Assembly: GCA_029258975.1 (NCBI GenBank)
Contig: JAPDJS010000009.1
Coordinates: forward strand, 62,001 to 126,000
Direction: 5' to 3'
Source of the DNA: Thermoplasmatota archaeon
Lineage (GTDB): Archaea > Thermoplasmatota > B47-G6 > B47-G6B > 47-G6
DNA length: 64,000 nt
This document shows, piece by piece, positions 35,467 to 44,962 of this stretch; positions within the stretch are counted from its first letter, which is position 1; each line of letters starts with the position of its first letter. The notes under the pieces are model-generated. The model searched no databases. It had not been told where the DNA came from and was given only the letters and a program-made list of their open reading frames with translations. The translations under genes and the position numbers were made by a program.

Positions 35467-36246
35467 ATGGCTAAACCATATTTCGAAAAATCCAAGATGC
35501 TTATCAGAGTCCTTGATAATTCCATCCTAAGAAGAATAATCATCCTAGTTATGGCTATGTTTATGTTATACGAGTGTCACCGTAATATAGTGATGGATTA
35601 CAAAGTTTATCCGTGGCCGTCAACATTTCCTATTCAATTCTATGAGTTAGTATCTCAAATTTCGTGGGTTTCGATAATGATTTCTCAACTTTTTGCATCA
35701 TTAGGCGCCTCTTTTGCCTATGTATACGAATCCAATGAAGTAGTTTTGCTTTTTTCAATTAGAAGCAAAAGGTATCGCATTCTGGCAAGGATAATTTTAT
35801 TCGATGTTTTCATTATAGCTCTAATCTCAGCATTAGTAGGTTTTCTCTCATTTTTATTGGCGTACCCAGAAATGACGTTTGAAAGACCTTTAACTGCTGC
35901 CCTCTTCACGCTTATCTATCTAATGGTTATTCTTCTAGCTTTTATACCGACCTATTCAATAGGGCTAACGTTGGCCATTTTAACACGTTCTTTAGGAATA
36001 TCACTTGTAGTAAGCATCTTCCTATCTTATGTCCTTTTTAGCAAAATTCATGCAACTTTCAATGCTTTCGGAGAATTATTGAAAATACCAAGGGTATACA
36101 TCCTAAAACCCATACTTATAAACCTCTATCCGCACATATTATTATTAGAGAACATAAATATTGGAGGAGCTATAGCCCTTCTCTGCGTCTCAGCGTTTTT
36201 ACTAGTTTTCGACTTAGCATGGATTGAGAGGAGGGATATTCTATGA
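35467..36246 (+). CDS. ABC-2 type transporter permease (six-TM membrane protein)
   Basis: 259 residues with about six hydrophobic segments and an architecture like ABC-2 permeases (TM near 25-40, 58-80, 105-130, 138-165, 170-190 and 228-252). There is no strong sequence signature, but the same operon encodes an ABC ATPase without another permease. An exporter function is therefore inferred. It starts 12 bp after the preceding gene with GGGTGCAGG upstream, and overlaps the next gene as ATGA. Confidence 0.65.
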   Translation: MAKPYFEKSKMLIRVLDNSILRRIIILVMAMFMLYECHRNIVMDYKVYPWPSTFPIQFYELVSQISWVSIMISQLFASLGASFAYVYESNEVVLLFSIRSKRYRILARIILFDVFIIALISALVGFLSFLLAYPEMTFERPLTAALFTLIYLMVILLAFIPTYSIGLTLAILTRSLGISLVVSIFLSYVLFSKIHATFNAFGELLKIPRVYILKPILINLYPHILLLENINIGGAIALLCVSAFLLVFDLAWIERRDIL

Positions 36247-36668
36247 AGAAGATTGTATACTGGTTACTTATTGGGATAATTATCGGACTAATCTTGATTT
36301 CCATAGAACAATACGTTAACGAAACGTCATTTAATTATTCAAGCGGATTTCTTACTCAGGGAAAAGAAAACGATAAGCGCGGTATTTTGTTTCCTTTTGT
36401 TGGTAAAATTATAATAACTCAAGGAGTGGGCTCAGGGAAGTTCTACAAGTACTACTATCCTTTTAAGGAAAGCGCAACTATAGGTTCACCTTGGGAGAAC
36501 GAGATGATCCTAGGACCTGGATTTTACACGTTTGTTTTCATGAAAGAGGGAAGCATTATATTTAAGGTGGCAGAAATAGGTTTCTCGAATTGGAATATCA
36601 TAGTAGGTCTAATCCTTGGATTCCTAGTAATAGTAGCCCATGGTATTATTAGGAGGGAAATCTTATGA
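36243..36668 (+). CDS. Small two-TM membrane protein of unknown function
   Basis: 141 residues: TM near 5-22, an outside domain of about 90 residues (YSSGFLTQGKENDKRGILFP region) and a C-terminal TM near 117-136. It is linked by ATGA overlaps to both the permease and the ATPase genes, so it is likely an accessory subunit of the exporter. No family is recognised. Confidence 0.6.
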   Translation: MKKIVYWLLIGIIIGLILISIEQYVNETSFNYSSGFLTQGKENDKRGILFPFVGKIIITQGVGSGKFYKYYYPFKESATIGSPWENEMILGPGFYTFVFMKEGSIIFKVAEIGFSNWNIIVGLILGFLVIVAHGIIRREIL

Positions 36669-37306
36669 TTGTGAAAGCTCATGAACTAACAAAGAAATAT
36701 CGACTCATATATGCACTAAGAAATGTTTCTTTGGAGATTGGCAAAGGCCTCACATTAATAATAGGCCCAAACGGCTCGGGAAAAAGTACACTATTAAAAA
36801 TAATCTCTGGGTTCATTAAACCCACAGGAGGATCTATAAAAGTATTTAACAAGGATCCGTGGAGAGAGCGTGAGAAGATAATTACAAAGATAGGAGTGTC
36901 CTTTGATCCACCAAGGATTCCTTGGTGGTACACAGGTAAAGAATATCTAGAGATTCTTGCTAAAACAAGAGGGGGCTCTCTATGGAAGGTGCTTGGTATA
37001 GAGAAGTTCTGGGATAGAATGATATACACCTACTCTGCAGGTATGCTTAGAAGGTTATCTATAGCCTCAGCACTAGCTGGCGAGCCCGATCTGGTATTAT
37101 TGGACGAACCCTTTTCAGGAATTGATTTAAAAAGTTATGATGAAATAACAAATTTACTCAAAGAGCTAAAAGAAGTAGGCTTTAACATGATTATATCCTC
37201 ACATATTTTTAGACCTTTGAAGACATTATATGATAATATATATGCCTTAGACTCTGGAGAGCTTGTTGATGTGGAAGAGTATTTGCGTAAAATGCCAACT
37301 TTATGA
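36665..37306 (+). CDS. ABC transporter ATP-binding protein
   Basis: 213 residues, one nucleotide-binding domain. Walker A is GPNGSGKST near 36, Walker B LVLLDEPFSGID near 145. The signature is YSAGMLRRLSIASALAG rather than LSGGQ, common among ABC-2 exporters. A short length and the H-loop ISSHIF fit an exporter of the Ccm/Yhb-like kind. It overlaps the two-TM gene as ATGA and is the last gene of the five-gene cassette; tRNA-Val follows at 95 bp. Confidence 0.85.
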   Translation: MIVKAHELTKKYRLIYALRNVSLEIGKGLTLIIGPNGSGKSTLLKIISGFIKPTGGSIKVFNKDPWREREKIITKIGVSFDPPRIPWWYTGKEYLEILAKTRGGSLWKVLGIEKFWDRMIYTYSAGMLRRLSIASALAGEPDLVLLDEPFSGIDLKSYDEITNLLKELKEVGFNMIISSHIFRPLKTLYDNIYALDSGELVDVEEYLRKMPTL

Positions 37307-37401
37307 TGAAATATAACTTTTTTAATTGGGAGAGAGGAATATAATAAAGCTTAAGAACATTCGTATATTACTACTTAGTGACGTTCGAAGGTACAATTGA
37401 T

Positions 37402-37477
<76 letters not shown>

Positions 37478-37521
37478 CATCATGATTAAAAACGCTCTTG
37501 TTTTTCTCGGTTGTTCCCACC

Positions 37522-39930
37522 TTATATTTTAGTTCTTTTTAAGAGTAACGAGTTCGTGACTACGCTAACGCTGCTCGTTGCCATTGCAGCAGCTGCCCAC
37601 TCTGGTCTGAAGATGACTCCAAAGAATGGATAAAGCGCGCCCGCTGCTATAGGTATTAAGCTAGTATTATAGATCATGGCCCAGAAAAAGTTCTGTTTAA
37701 TCTTTGAAAGTGTTTTTTGGCTAAGTTTTATTGCTTTGACAACATCTCTCAAATCATTTTTCATAAGAACTATGTCTCCGCTTTCCATTGCAATGTCCGT
37801 ACCGGAGGATACTGCTATCCCTATATCTGCTTGAGCCAATGCTGGTGCGTCGTTTATTCCATCTCCAACGAAAATCACTACTTCACCTTTCTCTTGGAGT
37901 TTCTTTACTTCTTTTGCCTTATCTTGAGGTAAAACTTCCGCTATTACATAGTCTATACCAAGTTGTCTTGCTATCGCGTATGCTGTCCTCTTGTTGTCTC
38001 CTGTAATCATTCCGACGTTTTTACCCATCCTATGAAGTTCCTCAATGGTTTCTTTTACATATTCCTTTAGGGTGTCTGCAATCCCTATCACTCCTACTGC
38101 TTTTCCATCGACAGCCACTATTATTGCAGTTTTGGCGTCATCTTCAAGGTTTTTAACAACATTCTCCACCTTTTCACTTATTTCAATCCCGTTTTCTTTC
38201 AGAAGTTTTCTTGTTCCTGCCAAAATTTCTCTCCCATTTACTTTTGCTCTTATCCCTTTTCCAGGTATAACCTCAAAGCTTTCCGGTTCTACGATTTCTA
38301 GACCAAGTTCTTGCGCTTTCCTTACTATCGCTTCGCCTAACGGATGTTCTGAACGTTTCTCCGCTGAAGCAGCCAAACTTAAAACTTCTTTTTCATTTAT
38401 GTCAAACGTTATTATATCTACAACCTCTGGCTTGCCTTTTGTTAGAGTTCCTGTCTTGTCGAAGAGAACTACCGTAGCTTTCCTTATGATCTCAAGAATT
38501 TCTCCATTTTTGATTAATATCCCCATTTCGGCTCCTTTACCCATTCCTACGGTAAGCGCAGTAGGCGTAGCCAAACCAAACGCACACGGACACGCTATTA
38601 CAAACACGCTGATCAAAGTTATAAACGCAAAAAGAAGTGGTTCCTTTGCAATAAAATACCAGTAGATGAAAGACGTAAGAGCAACAACGAGAACTATGGG
38701 TATAAAATATGTGACTACCTTATCCGCAATCCTTTGTATGGGTGGCTTCGTATTTTGTGCTTCTTCAACTAGCTTAATTATCTGCGCTAATAATGTATCG
38801 CTACCAACTCTCTTTGCTTTAATTTTTAATACTGAGTTCTTGTTAATTGTCCCACCAATTACTTCATCTCCCTTTCTCTTTAAGTTTGGAATTGGCTCAC
38901 CCGTGATCATTGACTCGTCAACGTAGCTTTCTCCATCTATAACCACACCATCCACTGGTATCTTTTCTCCGGGCTTCACTATGACTACATCGCCCACCTT
39001 TACTTGACTAATTGGGATCTCCATCTCTTTCCCATCCCGAAGTACTGTTGCCTTTTTGGCCTGAAGTCCCATAAGCTTCTTTATAGCTTCACGTGTCCTT
39101 CCCTTGGCTACATGCTCTAAATATCTTCCTAAAAGTAAGAAAGCCAATAAAAGAACGCTTGCCTCATAAAAGTTATATTCCTGTGGAAGCAATCCTACGG
39201 TAGCAAAAACGCTCGCTAAATATGCCGAGCCTACGCCCATAGAATATAAAACGTCCATATTGAGATTCTTATGTTTTAGCGCACGAAAAGCATTAGAGAA
39301 AACTTGTTTACCAGAGTATATCATAGCTGGAGTTGCTAATGCCCAGAGAGTCCAAAGCTTATATGGGATTTCAAAAACCACCCCTATAAAATGAGCATAA
39401 GTAATAAACGTTATTATCGCACCGAATACCCAAGCAACAATGAGTCTTTTCTTCATTTCCTTTAAATGTTTTTCTCTGACCTCTTTTTCTATATCTATAC
39501 TTTCTTCGCCTTCTATACCTAAGAATTGATAGCCAACACGCTCTATTGCCTTCTTAATGTCATCTATATCAACAAGTGTTGGATCATAGCTTATCATGGC
39601 TTTTTCAGTTGCTAGATTGACTTTTACTTCCAAAATTCCAGGAAGCTCTTTTAATGATTTTTCAATCGTCCTAACACACGAGGCACAGCTCATACCGCCA
39701 ATTTTAATAACTATATTTCGTCTTTCTCTTACAACCCCATACCCAACGCTCTCTATTGCCCTAATAATATTTGATATGCTTACTTTTGATTCATCAAACT
39801 TAACATAAGCACTTTCCGTGGCCAAATTTACCTTTACTTCCTTTACTCCATCCAAATCCTTAAGAGCTGCTTCTATTGTCCTTACACAAGAAGCACAGCT
39901 CATTCCAGTTATTTTTATATTAAGCTTCAT
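37522..39930 (-). CDS. copA: Copper-translocating P1B-type ATPase
   Basis: 802 residues, exports Cu(I). Two N-terminal heavy-metal domains each carry [12 protein letters not shown] (near residues 9 and 78). The membrane core has the CPC motif in [22 protein letters not shown] (phosphorylated Asp), [12 protein letters not shown] and [16 protein letters not shown]. The last TM pair carries the copper-type YN and MATSS residues. GGTGAT precedes ATG 39930. No copper regulator or chaperone gene adjoins it, and the neighbour across the spacer is an unrelated secreted protein. Confidence 0.95.
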   Translation of the reverse strand: MKLNIKITGMSCASCVRTIEAALKDLDGVKEVKVNLATESAYVKFDESKVSISNIIRAIESVGYGVVRERRNIVIKIGGMSCASCVRTIEKSLKELPGILEVKVNLATEKAMISYDPTLVDIDDIKKAIERVGYQFLGIEGEESIDIEKEVREKHLKEMKKRLIVAWVFGAIITFITYAHFIGVVFEIPYKLWTLWALATPAMIYSGKQVFSNAFRALKHKNLNMDVLYSMGVGSAYLASVFATVGLLPQEYNFYEASVLLLAFLLLGRYLEHVAKGRTREAIKKLMGLQAKKATVLRDGKEMEIPISQVKVGDVVIVKPGEKIPVDGVVIDGESYVDESMITGEPIPNLKRKGDEVIGGTINKNSVLKIKAKRVGSDTLLAQIIKLVEEAQNTKPPIQRIADKVVTYFIPIVLVVALTSFIYWYFIAKEPLLFAFITLISVFVIACPCAFGLATPTALTVGMGKGAEMGILIKNGEILEIIRKATVVLFDKTGTLTKGKPEVVDIITFDINEKEVLSLAASAEKRSEHPLGEAIVRKAQELGLEIVEPESFEVIPGKGIRAKVNGREILAGTRKLLKENGIEISEKVENVVKNLEDDAKTAIIVAVDGKAVGVIGIADTLKEYVKETIEELHRMGKNVGMITGDNKRTAYAIARQLGIDYVIAEVLPQDKAKEVKKLQEKGEVVIFVGDGINDAPALAQADIGIAVSSGTDIAMESGDIVLMKNDLRDVVKAIKLSQKTLSKIKQNFFWAMIYNTSLIPIAAGALYPFFGVIFRPEWAAAAMATSSVSVVTNSLLLKRTKI

Positions 39931-40317
39931 ATTTCATATCACCCAATATATGATATTTTGAAAAAACTATTGAACCTATTTCTTAACAATATGTAAAATA
40001 ATGGTTAGAGAAATTTATATGTTTGTTATCTATTGGAGGAGGAACGATTGTGCCAAAAACAATTTTTTCTTAACCCTTTGTGGTGTTTGTTATTCAAGAT
40101 TTTTTGTTTTTTGCACATATTTTTTATTCCTAAGAACATCAAAGGGCATTCTCTAGTGAATGTCCGTACTAGCTCGAAGAGCTCACATAATTTTACTACA
40201 TTTTCGTAAAATTTCGTCAAAAAAATAAGTACAAAACTACAAAATATATTCATAGAGACATGACGTACTTAGACAACAATATGGATATGTATAGGTACTT
40301 TATAGGCGGGGGGTGAA
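39931..40317. other. 387-bp spacer with two hairpins
   Basis: This divergent region separates copA from a secreted-protein gene. It contains two adjacent inverted repeats: GGCATTC (40145-40151) with GAATG(T)CC (40158-40165), and AGCTC/GAGCT (40171-40175 and 40179-40183, GAA loop). A 75-codon minus-strand frame spans 40026-40253, but it has Cys-rich, low-quality composition and no recognisable domain, so I do not call it a gene. The right end carries the G-rich ribosome-binding site GGCGGGGGGTGA of the next gene. Confidence 0.5.
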
Positions 40318-40791
40318 ATGGCCTTTTCTAGAGGCAAGCTGTTATTAGGGTTTGTTATTGTAGTTGCGCTAGTTATACTAGCCAGTACGCTAGGGGCGGC
40401 AAGTGCTATATTTACAAAACTTGAAAAACCCAATTTTAACGATGACTTAGAAGTACTTAGTTGGCTATCTGCAAACTCTGAAGAAATTCTTCGAGCAATT
40501 AGATCATATGAACCAGTATTGAAGGAAATTAAAGGATACTCCAAATGTCTTATAGCGCATCGCCACGACTTCTGGACTGCAAATAAGCTAGATATTACAG
40601 ATTTCATAATATACAGATCTCCTGACGGCGAGTTCCAGTATGCTATTATATCTATAGATCTATATGACAATAATGGCCAATTAGTAAAACAAGTGTATGT
40701 CAAAATAAACCCCTCCTTTAAAATAGTTGATACGTACACAATCGATGATTATGTCATGCTTAACTACGTACCAAAACTAAGAAAATTATAA
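40318..40791 (+). CDS. Small secreted or membrane-anchored protein, unknown
   Basis: 157 residues with an N-terminal signal/anchor (residues 7-29, KLLLGFVIVVALVILASTLG). The rest is soluble, with a C-terminal part resembling a beta-rich domain (FIIYRSPDGEFQYAIISIDL). No family recognised. It shares the very G-rich ribosome-binding site (GGGGGGTGA) with the amber-interrupted gene at 33936, which hints at a similar high translation rate. It is monocistronic, between copA and the HMG-CoA synthase promoter. Confidence 0.6.
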   Translation: MAFSRGKLLLGFVIVVALVILASTLGAASAIFTKLEKPNFNDDLEVLSWLSANSEEILRAIRSYEPVLKEIKGYSKCLIAHRHDFWTANKLDITDFIIYRSPDGEFQYAIISIDLYDNNGQLVKQVYVKINPSFKIVDTYTIDDYVMLNYVPKLRKL

Positions 40792-40940
40792 TCAAAATTT
40801 TATTGATCTCTTGATTTTTGGTTCTATTTTTCCTATTTCTTTAATATATGCCTAGATACTTTTGTGTTGCAGCTTATTTTAATCCTAGTCGTTCATCCAC
40901 TATTATATCCACGAATATTCTTCTAGCTGGCTATTTATGT

Positions 40941-40990
40941 AATAATCGAAATCCATATAAGTAATAACCGAATAACTATGATAACCGAGG
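40941..40990 (+). promoter_or_regulatory. Three direct ATAAYCGA repeats upstream of HMG-CoA synthase
   Basis: AATAATCGAA (40941), AATAACCGAA (40963) and GATAACCGAG (40980) are iterated in the same orientation 22 and 17 bp apart, ending 22 bp before the hmgS start. Iterated near-helical-turn repeats suggest an operator, perhaps for the regulator encoded at the end of the operon. Confidence 0.4.
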
Positions 40991-41011
40991 AGTAATGGAG
41001 GTCGTGAAAAT

Positions 41012-42052
41012 ATGCTAAAAACAGGCATAGTGGGTTACGGAGGCTATGTTCCTAGATATCGTATTAAAAACGATGAAATAGGCAGAATATGGGGACGTAG
41101 TGGTGGTTTTCCAATAAAGGAAAAGTCCGTACCAGGTTTGGATGAAGATTCCACAACAATCGCTATTGAAGCTGCACTAAATGCGTTAAAAAGAGCTAGA
41201 ATTGATCCAAAGAAGATTATGGCATTATTCTTCGGTAGTGAGTCTAAAGTGTATGCCGTTAAACCCACAGCTACAATTGTAGCTGAAGCAATAGGTGCAA
41301 CTCCTGAAATAAACGCAGCAGATTTCGAGTTTGCGTGTAAAGCAGGCACAGAAGCTATGAGAGCTGCGATTAATTACGTTGAGGCTGGTCAAGCAGATTA
41401 TACTATGGCTATAGGTGCTGACACAGCCCAAGGCGCTCCTGGAGATGAGCTGGACTATACAGCTGCCGCAGGTGGTGCTGCATATATTTTTGGTAAAGAA
41501 GGAAAGATAGCCTCTATAGAGGGGTGGTTCTCATTCATCACAGACACTCCAGACTTTTGGAGACGTGAAGGTCAAAGATATCCAAGACATGGTTATAGGT
41601 TTACAGGAGAGCCCGCCTACTTCAAGCATGTCGTATATGCGGGAATTGAGTTAATGTCTCGCCTAGGACTGCGCCCTTCAGATATCGACTACGTAGTCCC
41701 ACACCAACCAAACACAAAATTCCCTCTTGAAGCAGCAAAGCAAATGGGATTTCCAAAAGAGAAGGTTCTCCCTGGATTATTATCAACCGAAATAGGAAAT
41801 ACATATTCCGGAGCAGTGCCTCTAGGGTTGGCTAGGGTTCTAGATATCGCAAAGCCAGGGCAAAGGATTCTATGTGTCTCATTTGGTAGTGGAGCAGGAA
41901 GTGACGCATTTTCGCTTATTGTTGAGGACAAAATTGAGGAAGTTAGAGACCTTGCGCCAAAAATTGACGATTACATAAGAAGGAAGAAGTACATCGACTA
42001 CGCGCTATATCTAAGATATAGAAGGCTTATTGACAGAGGTTGGAAGGAATGA
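41012..42052 (+). CDS. hmgS: Hydroxymethylglutaryl-CoA synthase
   Basis: 346 residues; condenses acetoacetyl-CoA and acetyl-CoA to HMG-CoA in isoprenoid synthesis. The active-site Cys is in [14 protein letters not shown] near residue 111; the His region is [13 protein letters not shown]. The N-terminus [14 protein letters not shown] is typical of the archaeal type. GGAGGTCGTG precedes ATG 41012. The stop overlaps the thiolase start as ATGA, matching the archaeal thiolase/HMGCS channelling complex. Confidence 0.95.
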   Translation: MLKTGIVGYGGYVPRYRIKNDEIGRIWGRSGGFPIKEKSVPGLDEDSTTIAIEAALNALKRARIDPKKIMALFFGSESKVYAVKPTATIVAEAIGATPEINAADFEFACKAGTEAMRAAINYVEAGQADYTMAIGADTAQGAPGDELDYTAAAGGAAYIFGKEGKIASIEGWFSFITDTPDFWRREGQRYPRHGYRFTGEPAYFKHVVYAGIELMSRLGLRPSDIDYVVPHQPNTKFPLEAAKQMGFPKEKVLPGLLSTEIGNTYSGAVPLGLARVLDIAKPGQRILCVSFGSGAGSDAFSLIVEDKIEEVRDLAPKIDDYIRRKKYIDYALYLRYRRLIDRGWKE

Positions 42053-43215
42053 GGGACGTAGCAGTTATTGGTGTAGGTCAAATTCAAGTTAGTGAGCACT
42101 GGGAAAGACCACTAAGAGAGATGGCTGTCGACGCAAGTCTTAGAGCTGTAATTGACGGAAATGTGGATATCAAAGATATTGATCTCCTCGTAGTTGGCAA
42201 TATGCTTGGAGAGGTTACAGATACTCAAGCTCATCTTGGGGCTCTTATAGCAGAAGCCTTAGGCCTTAAGAACGTAGAAGCATATAGAGTTGAAGCTGCA
42301 TGTGGATCTGGCGCAGCAGCATTTAGAACAGCATATATGGCTGTAGCAGGAGGATTTTCTGATCTAGCTCTTGTTGTAGGAGTTGAACAACAAACAAACG
42401 CGTTTTTCACGGATATAACACTAGGTCTAGCTATGGCTGCTGATGGAGAGTATGAAATCCTTCACGGTGCTTCATTTCTGGCCTTAAATGCGCTTCTTAA
42501 GAGACTTTACATGGAAAGGTACAAAGATGTGAAAGAGGAGGAACTAGCGGTATTTCCAGTAATAGCTCACGAAAATGCTGTAAATAATATGTACGCAATG
42601 TACAGATTTCCTATAAACGTAGAAAAAGTTCTAAGGTCCCCTTACGTAGCTGAGCCCATTAGACTCTTCGAAACTGCGCCAATATCAGACGGCGCGGCCG
42701 CAGTACTCCTAGCCCCAGCGGAAATCGCTAAGAAGTATACCGATACACCAGTGATCATAAAAGCTTCCGAGGTTGCTACAGATAAAATTTACCTCGCAGG
42801 TAGAGAAGACATCCTACTTCCCGCTGCAATAAGAGTTTCTACAGAAAAAGCTCTTAAACGTGCAAAAGTAGAGCGAAAAGATATCGATTTCTTTGAGCTT
42901 CACGATGCGTATAGTATCATGGCTGCCCTTTCATTAGAAGCTTCTGGATTTGCCGAACCAGGGAAAGCTCCTAAAATGGCTGCCGATGGCGCTTACTACC
43001 TTAACGGAGATCTTCCTATCCTCACTATGGGAGGACTAAAAGCTCGTGGTCATCCTGTGGGAGCCACTGGAGTATACCAAATCGTAGAAAGCGTCATACA
43101 GCTTCGCGGAGATGCTGGAAAGAATCAGGTAGATGGTGCTGAAATTGGAATGGCACAAAATGTAGGTGGCGTAGCAACTACTGTAATAACGACAATACTT
43201 AAGAGGGGTGATTAA
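42049..43215 (+). CDS. Acetyl-CoA C-acetyltransferase (thiolase)
   Basis: 388 residues; makes acetoacetyl-CoA passed to HMG-CoA synthase. The nucleophilic Cys is in [11 protein letters not shown] near residue 84, with HDAYS and [14 protein letters not shown] providing the two other catalytic elements. ATG 42049 overlaps the HMGCS stop; a frame extending to 42040 is unlikely. The GC-terminal cysteine seen in bacterial thiolases is replaced, as in archaeal SCPx-like thiolases. The DUF35 gene follows immediately. Confidence 0.93.
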   Translation: MRDVAVIGVGQIQVSEHWERPLREMAVDASLRAVIDGNVDIKDIDLLVVGNMLGEVTDTQAHLGALIAEALGLKNVEAYRVEAACGSGAAAFRTAYMAVAGGFSDLALVVGVEQQTNAFFTDITLGLAMAADGEYEILHGASFLALNALLKRLYMERYKDVKEEELAVFPVIAHENAVNNMYAMYRFPINVEKVLRSPYVAEPIRLFETAPISDGAAAVLLAPAEIAKKYTDTPVIIKASEVATDKIYLAGREDILLPAAIRVSTEKALKRAKVERKDIDFFELHDAYSIMAALSLEASGFAEPGKAPKMAADGAYYLNGDLPILTMGGLKARGHPVGATGVYQIVESVIQLRGDAGKNQVDGAEIGMAQNVGGVATTVITTILKRGD

Positions 43216-43216
43216 T

Positions 43217-43639
43217 GTGCCGCTTATTCCTGAAATTGCACGTACATGGAGGATAAGATATCAAAGATATCGTTTAGAAGGTACTCGCTGTAAGGACTGT
43301 GGAAAAATACATTATCCTCCTCGCTTAATATGTGATAAATGTTATAGCCGCAACCTTGAGCCATATAGACTTTCCGGAGAGGGAGAAGTTATAAGTTATA
43401 CTGTCGTAAACAGAGGTGCTACAGGTTTTGATGCCTATACACCCTATATTTACGCGATAGTTAAGCTTAAAGAAGGCATCGTTGTAGAGGCTCAAATCAC
43501 TGATGTGGATCTCGAGGATGTCTATGTAGGGATGCCTGTGGAGATGGTAGTTCGCAAACTTACTGAATACCGCGATGATGGTTTGATCGTTTATGGCTAT
43601 AAGTTCCGACCAAAGCTTGAAGGTGTTAAGAATGAATGA
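43217..43639 (+). CDS. DUF35 zinc-ribbon/OB-fold protein bridging thiolase and HMG-CoA synthase
   Basis: 140 residues. The zinc ribbon is CKDCG and CDKC near residues 26-45; the OB-fold follows (GEVISYTVVNRGATGFDAYT). In methanogens the homologue holds thiolase and HMG-CoA synthase together with a shared CoA site. GTG 43217 is the start: GGGGTGATT sits four bases before it. It overlaps the thiolase-adjacent region and the following regulator, so all four genes are one operon. Confidence 0.92.
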   Translation: MPLIPEIARTWRIRYQRYRLEGTRCKDCGKIHYPPRLICDKCYSRNLEPYRLSGEGEVISYTVVNRGATGFDAYTPYIYAIVKLKEGIVVEAQITDVDLEDVYVGMPVEMVVRKLTEYRDDGLIVYGYKFRPKLEGVKNE

Positions 43640-44324
43640 AGAAGAACTTGCCCAAAAAATAGCCGGAGAAATCATTATGTCTAAAGAGCCTGGTAAAACA
43701 ATGAGAAAATGGAGAGAAACGTTTAATATCACTATTTCGGAATTAGCTTCAAAAATGGGTGTATCTCCATCAGTTATTAGCGATTATGAGTCGGGAAAGA
43801 CCAAATCTCCTGGATCCCAATTTGTCCAGAGATACGTTAGGACTCTAATAGAAATCGACAAAAAGCGTGGCGGGGAGAAAATTAGAGTATACACTATTCT
43901 TGAAAAAAGCGATGCAATAATTGACATGTACGACTACAAAGTCCCGATTGAGGCTAAAGACTTCATTGAGGCTATCGACGGCACAGTACACGCCTATGAA
44001 GAGGGTCTAACAAGAGACATTTATGGATATACGTTTCTAGATAGCATTAAAGCCATCCTCAACTTTACAGCCCTTGACTACTTGAAAGTCTATGGTCTAA
44101 GTACCGAAAGAGCACTCATTTTTGCAGGAGTTAAGTACGGACGATCTCCAATGATAGCTGTAAGAGCACACCCAATAAAGCCCGCTATGGTCGTATACCA
44201 TCAACCAGAAAAAATTGATGATCTAGCAATACTCCTGGCAGAGAAAGAGAGAGTTCCGCTTGTATCGACCTTCTTGAGTGCAAAGGATCTTATAAGACGC
44301 TTGAGAGAGTTAAGCCAAGAGTGA
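43632..44324 (+). CDS. XRE-type transcriptional regulator of the thiolase/HMGCS operon
   Basis: 230 residues. An N-terminal helix-turn-helix (about 25-80: MRKWRETFNITISELASKM then GVSPSVISDYESGKTKSPG) is followed by a C-terminal ligand-type domain (about 100-230). This archaeal family is regularly found after thiolase, HMGCS and DUF35, so it may sense an isoprenoid or CoA intermediate; this is inference. ATG 43632 lies inside the end of the DUF35 gene, with GGTGTT upstream. Possible operator repeats are at 40941-40990. Confidence 0.85.
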   Translation: MNEEELAQKIAGEIIMSKEPGKTMRKWRETFNITISELASKMGVSPSVISDYESGKTKSPGSQFVQRYVRTLIEIDKKRGGEKIRVYTILEKSDAIIDMYDYKVPIEAKDFIEAIDGTVHAYEEGLTRDIYGYTFLDSIKAILNFTALDYLKVYGLSTERALIFAGVKYGRSPMIAVRAHPIKPAMVVYHQPEKIDDLAILLAEKERVPLVSTFLSAKDLIRRLRELSQE

Positions 44325-44326
44325 TT

Positions 44327-44372
44327 GTCCTTTTGTTTTTATCGCAAGCCACCTACCTTTTCCCTTTTTTCT
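44327..44372 (+). terminator. T-tract terminator after the HMGCS operon
   Basis: T-rich runs (CCTTTTGTTTTTATC, CCTTTTCCCTTTTTTC) follow the regulator stop within 50 bp, consistent with archaeal termination. Confidence 0.45.
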
Positions 44373-44434
44373 TATCACAAAACGTGCAACAAAGTTAAAA
44401 TTGGTATAGCGCAATTTTATTTCTGGTGGTTTTT

Positions 44435-44962
44435 ATGAGTGATGCTCTCATAGTCGTTGATATGATTCATGACTTTGTTGACGGGAAGTTTGGATCTGAA
44501 AACGCAAAAAAGATCGTTCCTAGGATAAAAGATCTCATCGAAAAGGCCAGAAGAAAGGGCGTTTTAATAGTTTATACTCGCGATTCCCACAAACCTGGAG
44601 ATCCTGAGCTTAAAATTTGGGGAGAGCATGCCATGGAAGGCTCTAAAGGTTCGGAAGTTGTAGAAGATCTTGCTCCAACCCAGGGAGATTTTGTAGTGAG
44701 CAAAACAACCTATGACTCTTTCTTCAACACTGAGCTTGAAAGAATACTTAAGGATCACGGAGTAAAAAACGTATATATCGTAGGTGTGGCAACAGATATT
44801 TGTGTTCTTCATACAGCCTTTGGAGCATTTGCAAGAGGATTTAATGTGTTCATCGTTAAAGACTGTGTTGCGAGTATAAATGAAGAAGGTCATGAATGGG
44901 CTTTGAAGTATATGCAAACCATTTACGGAGCAAAAATTGTAGAATCGGAGGAGCTGTTCTAA
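44435..44962 (+). CDS. pncA: Nicotinamidase
   Basis: 175 residues, isochorismatase-fold hydrolase; converts nicotinamide to nicotinate. The catalytic triad Asp (VVDMIHDFVDG), Lys (VVSKTTYDSF) and Cys (VATDICVLHTAFGA) is present. ATG 44435 follows GGTGGTT; the in-frame GTG at 44426 is part of that site. It abuts nicotinate phosphoribosyltransferase with no gap, so the pair catalyses two consecutive NAD-salvage steps. Confidence 0.92.
   Translation: MSDALIVVDMIHDFVDGKFGSENAKKIVPRIKDLIEKARRKGVLIVYTRDSHKPGDPELKIWGEHAMEGSKGSEVVEDLAPTQGDFVVSKTTYDSFFNTELERILKDHGVKNVYIVGVATDICVLHTAFGAFARGFNVFIVKDCVASINEEGHEWALKYMQTIYGAKIVESEELF

Noticed and set aside
40026..40253. 75-codon minus-strand ORF between copA and the secreted protein
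   Set aside because: Composition (Cys, Phe, Lys rich) and lack of any domain or ribosome-binding site make it unlikely to be a gene; kept only as spacer content.
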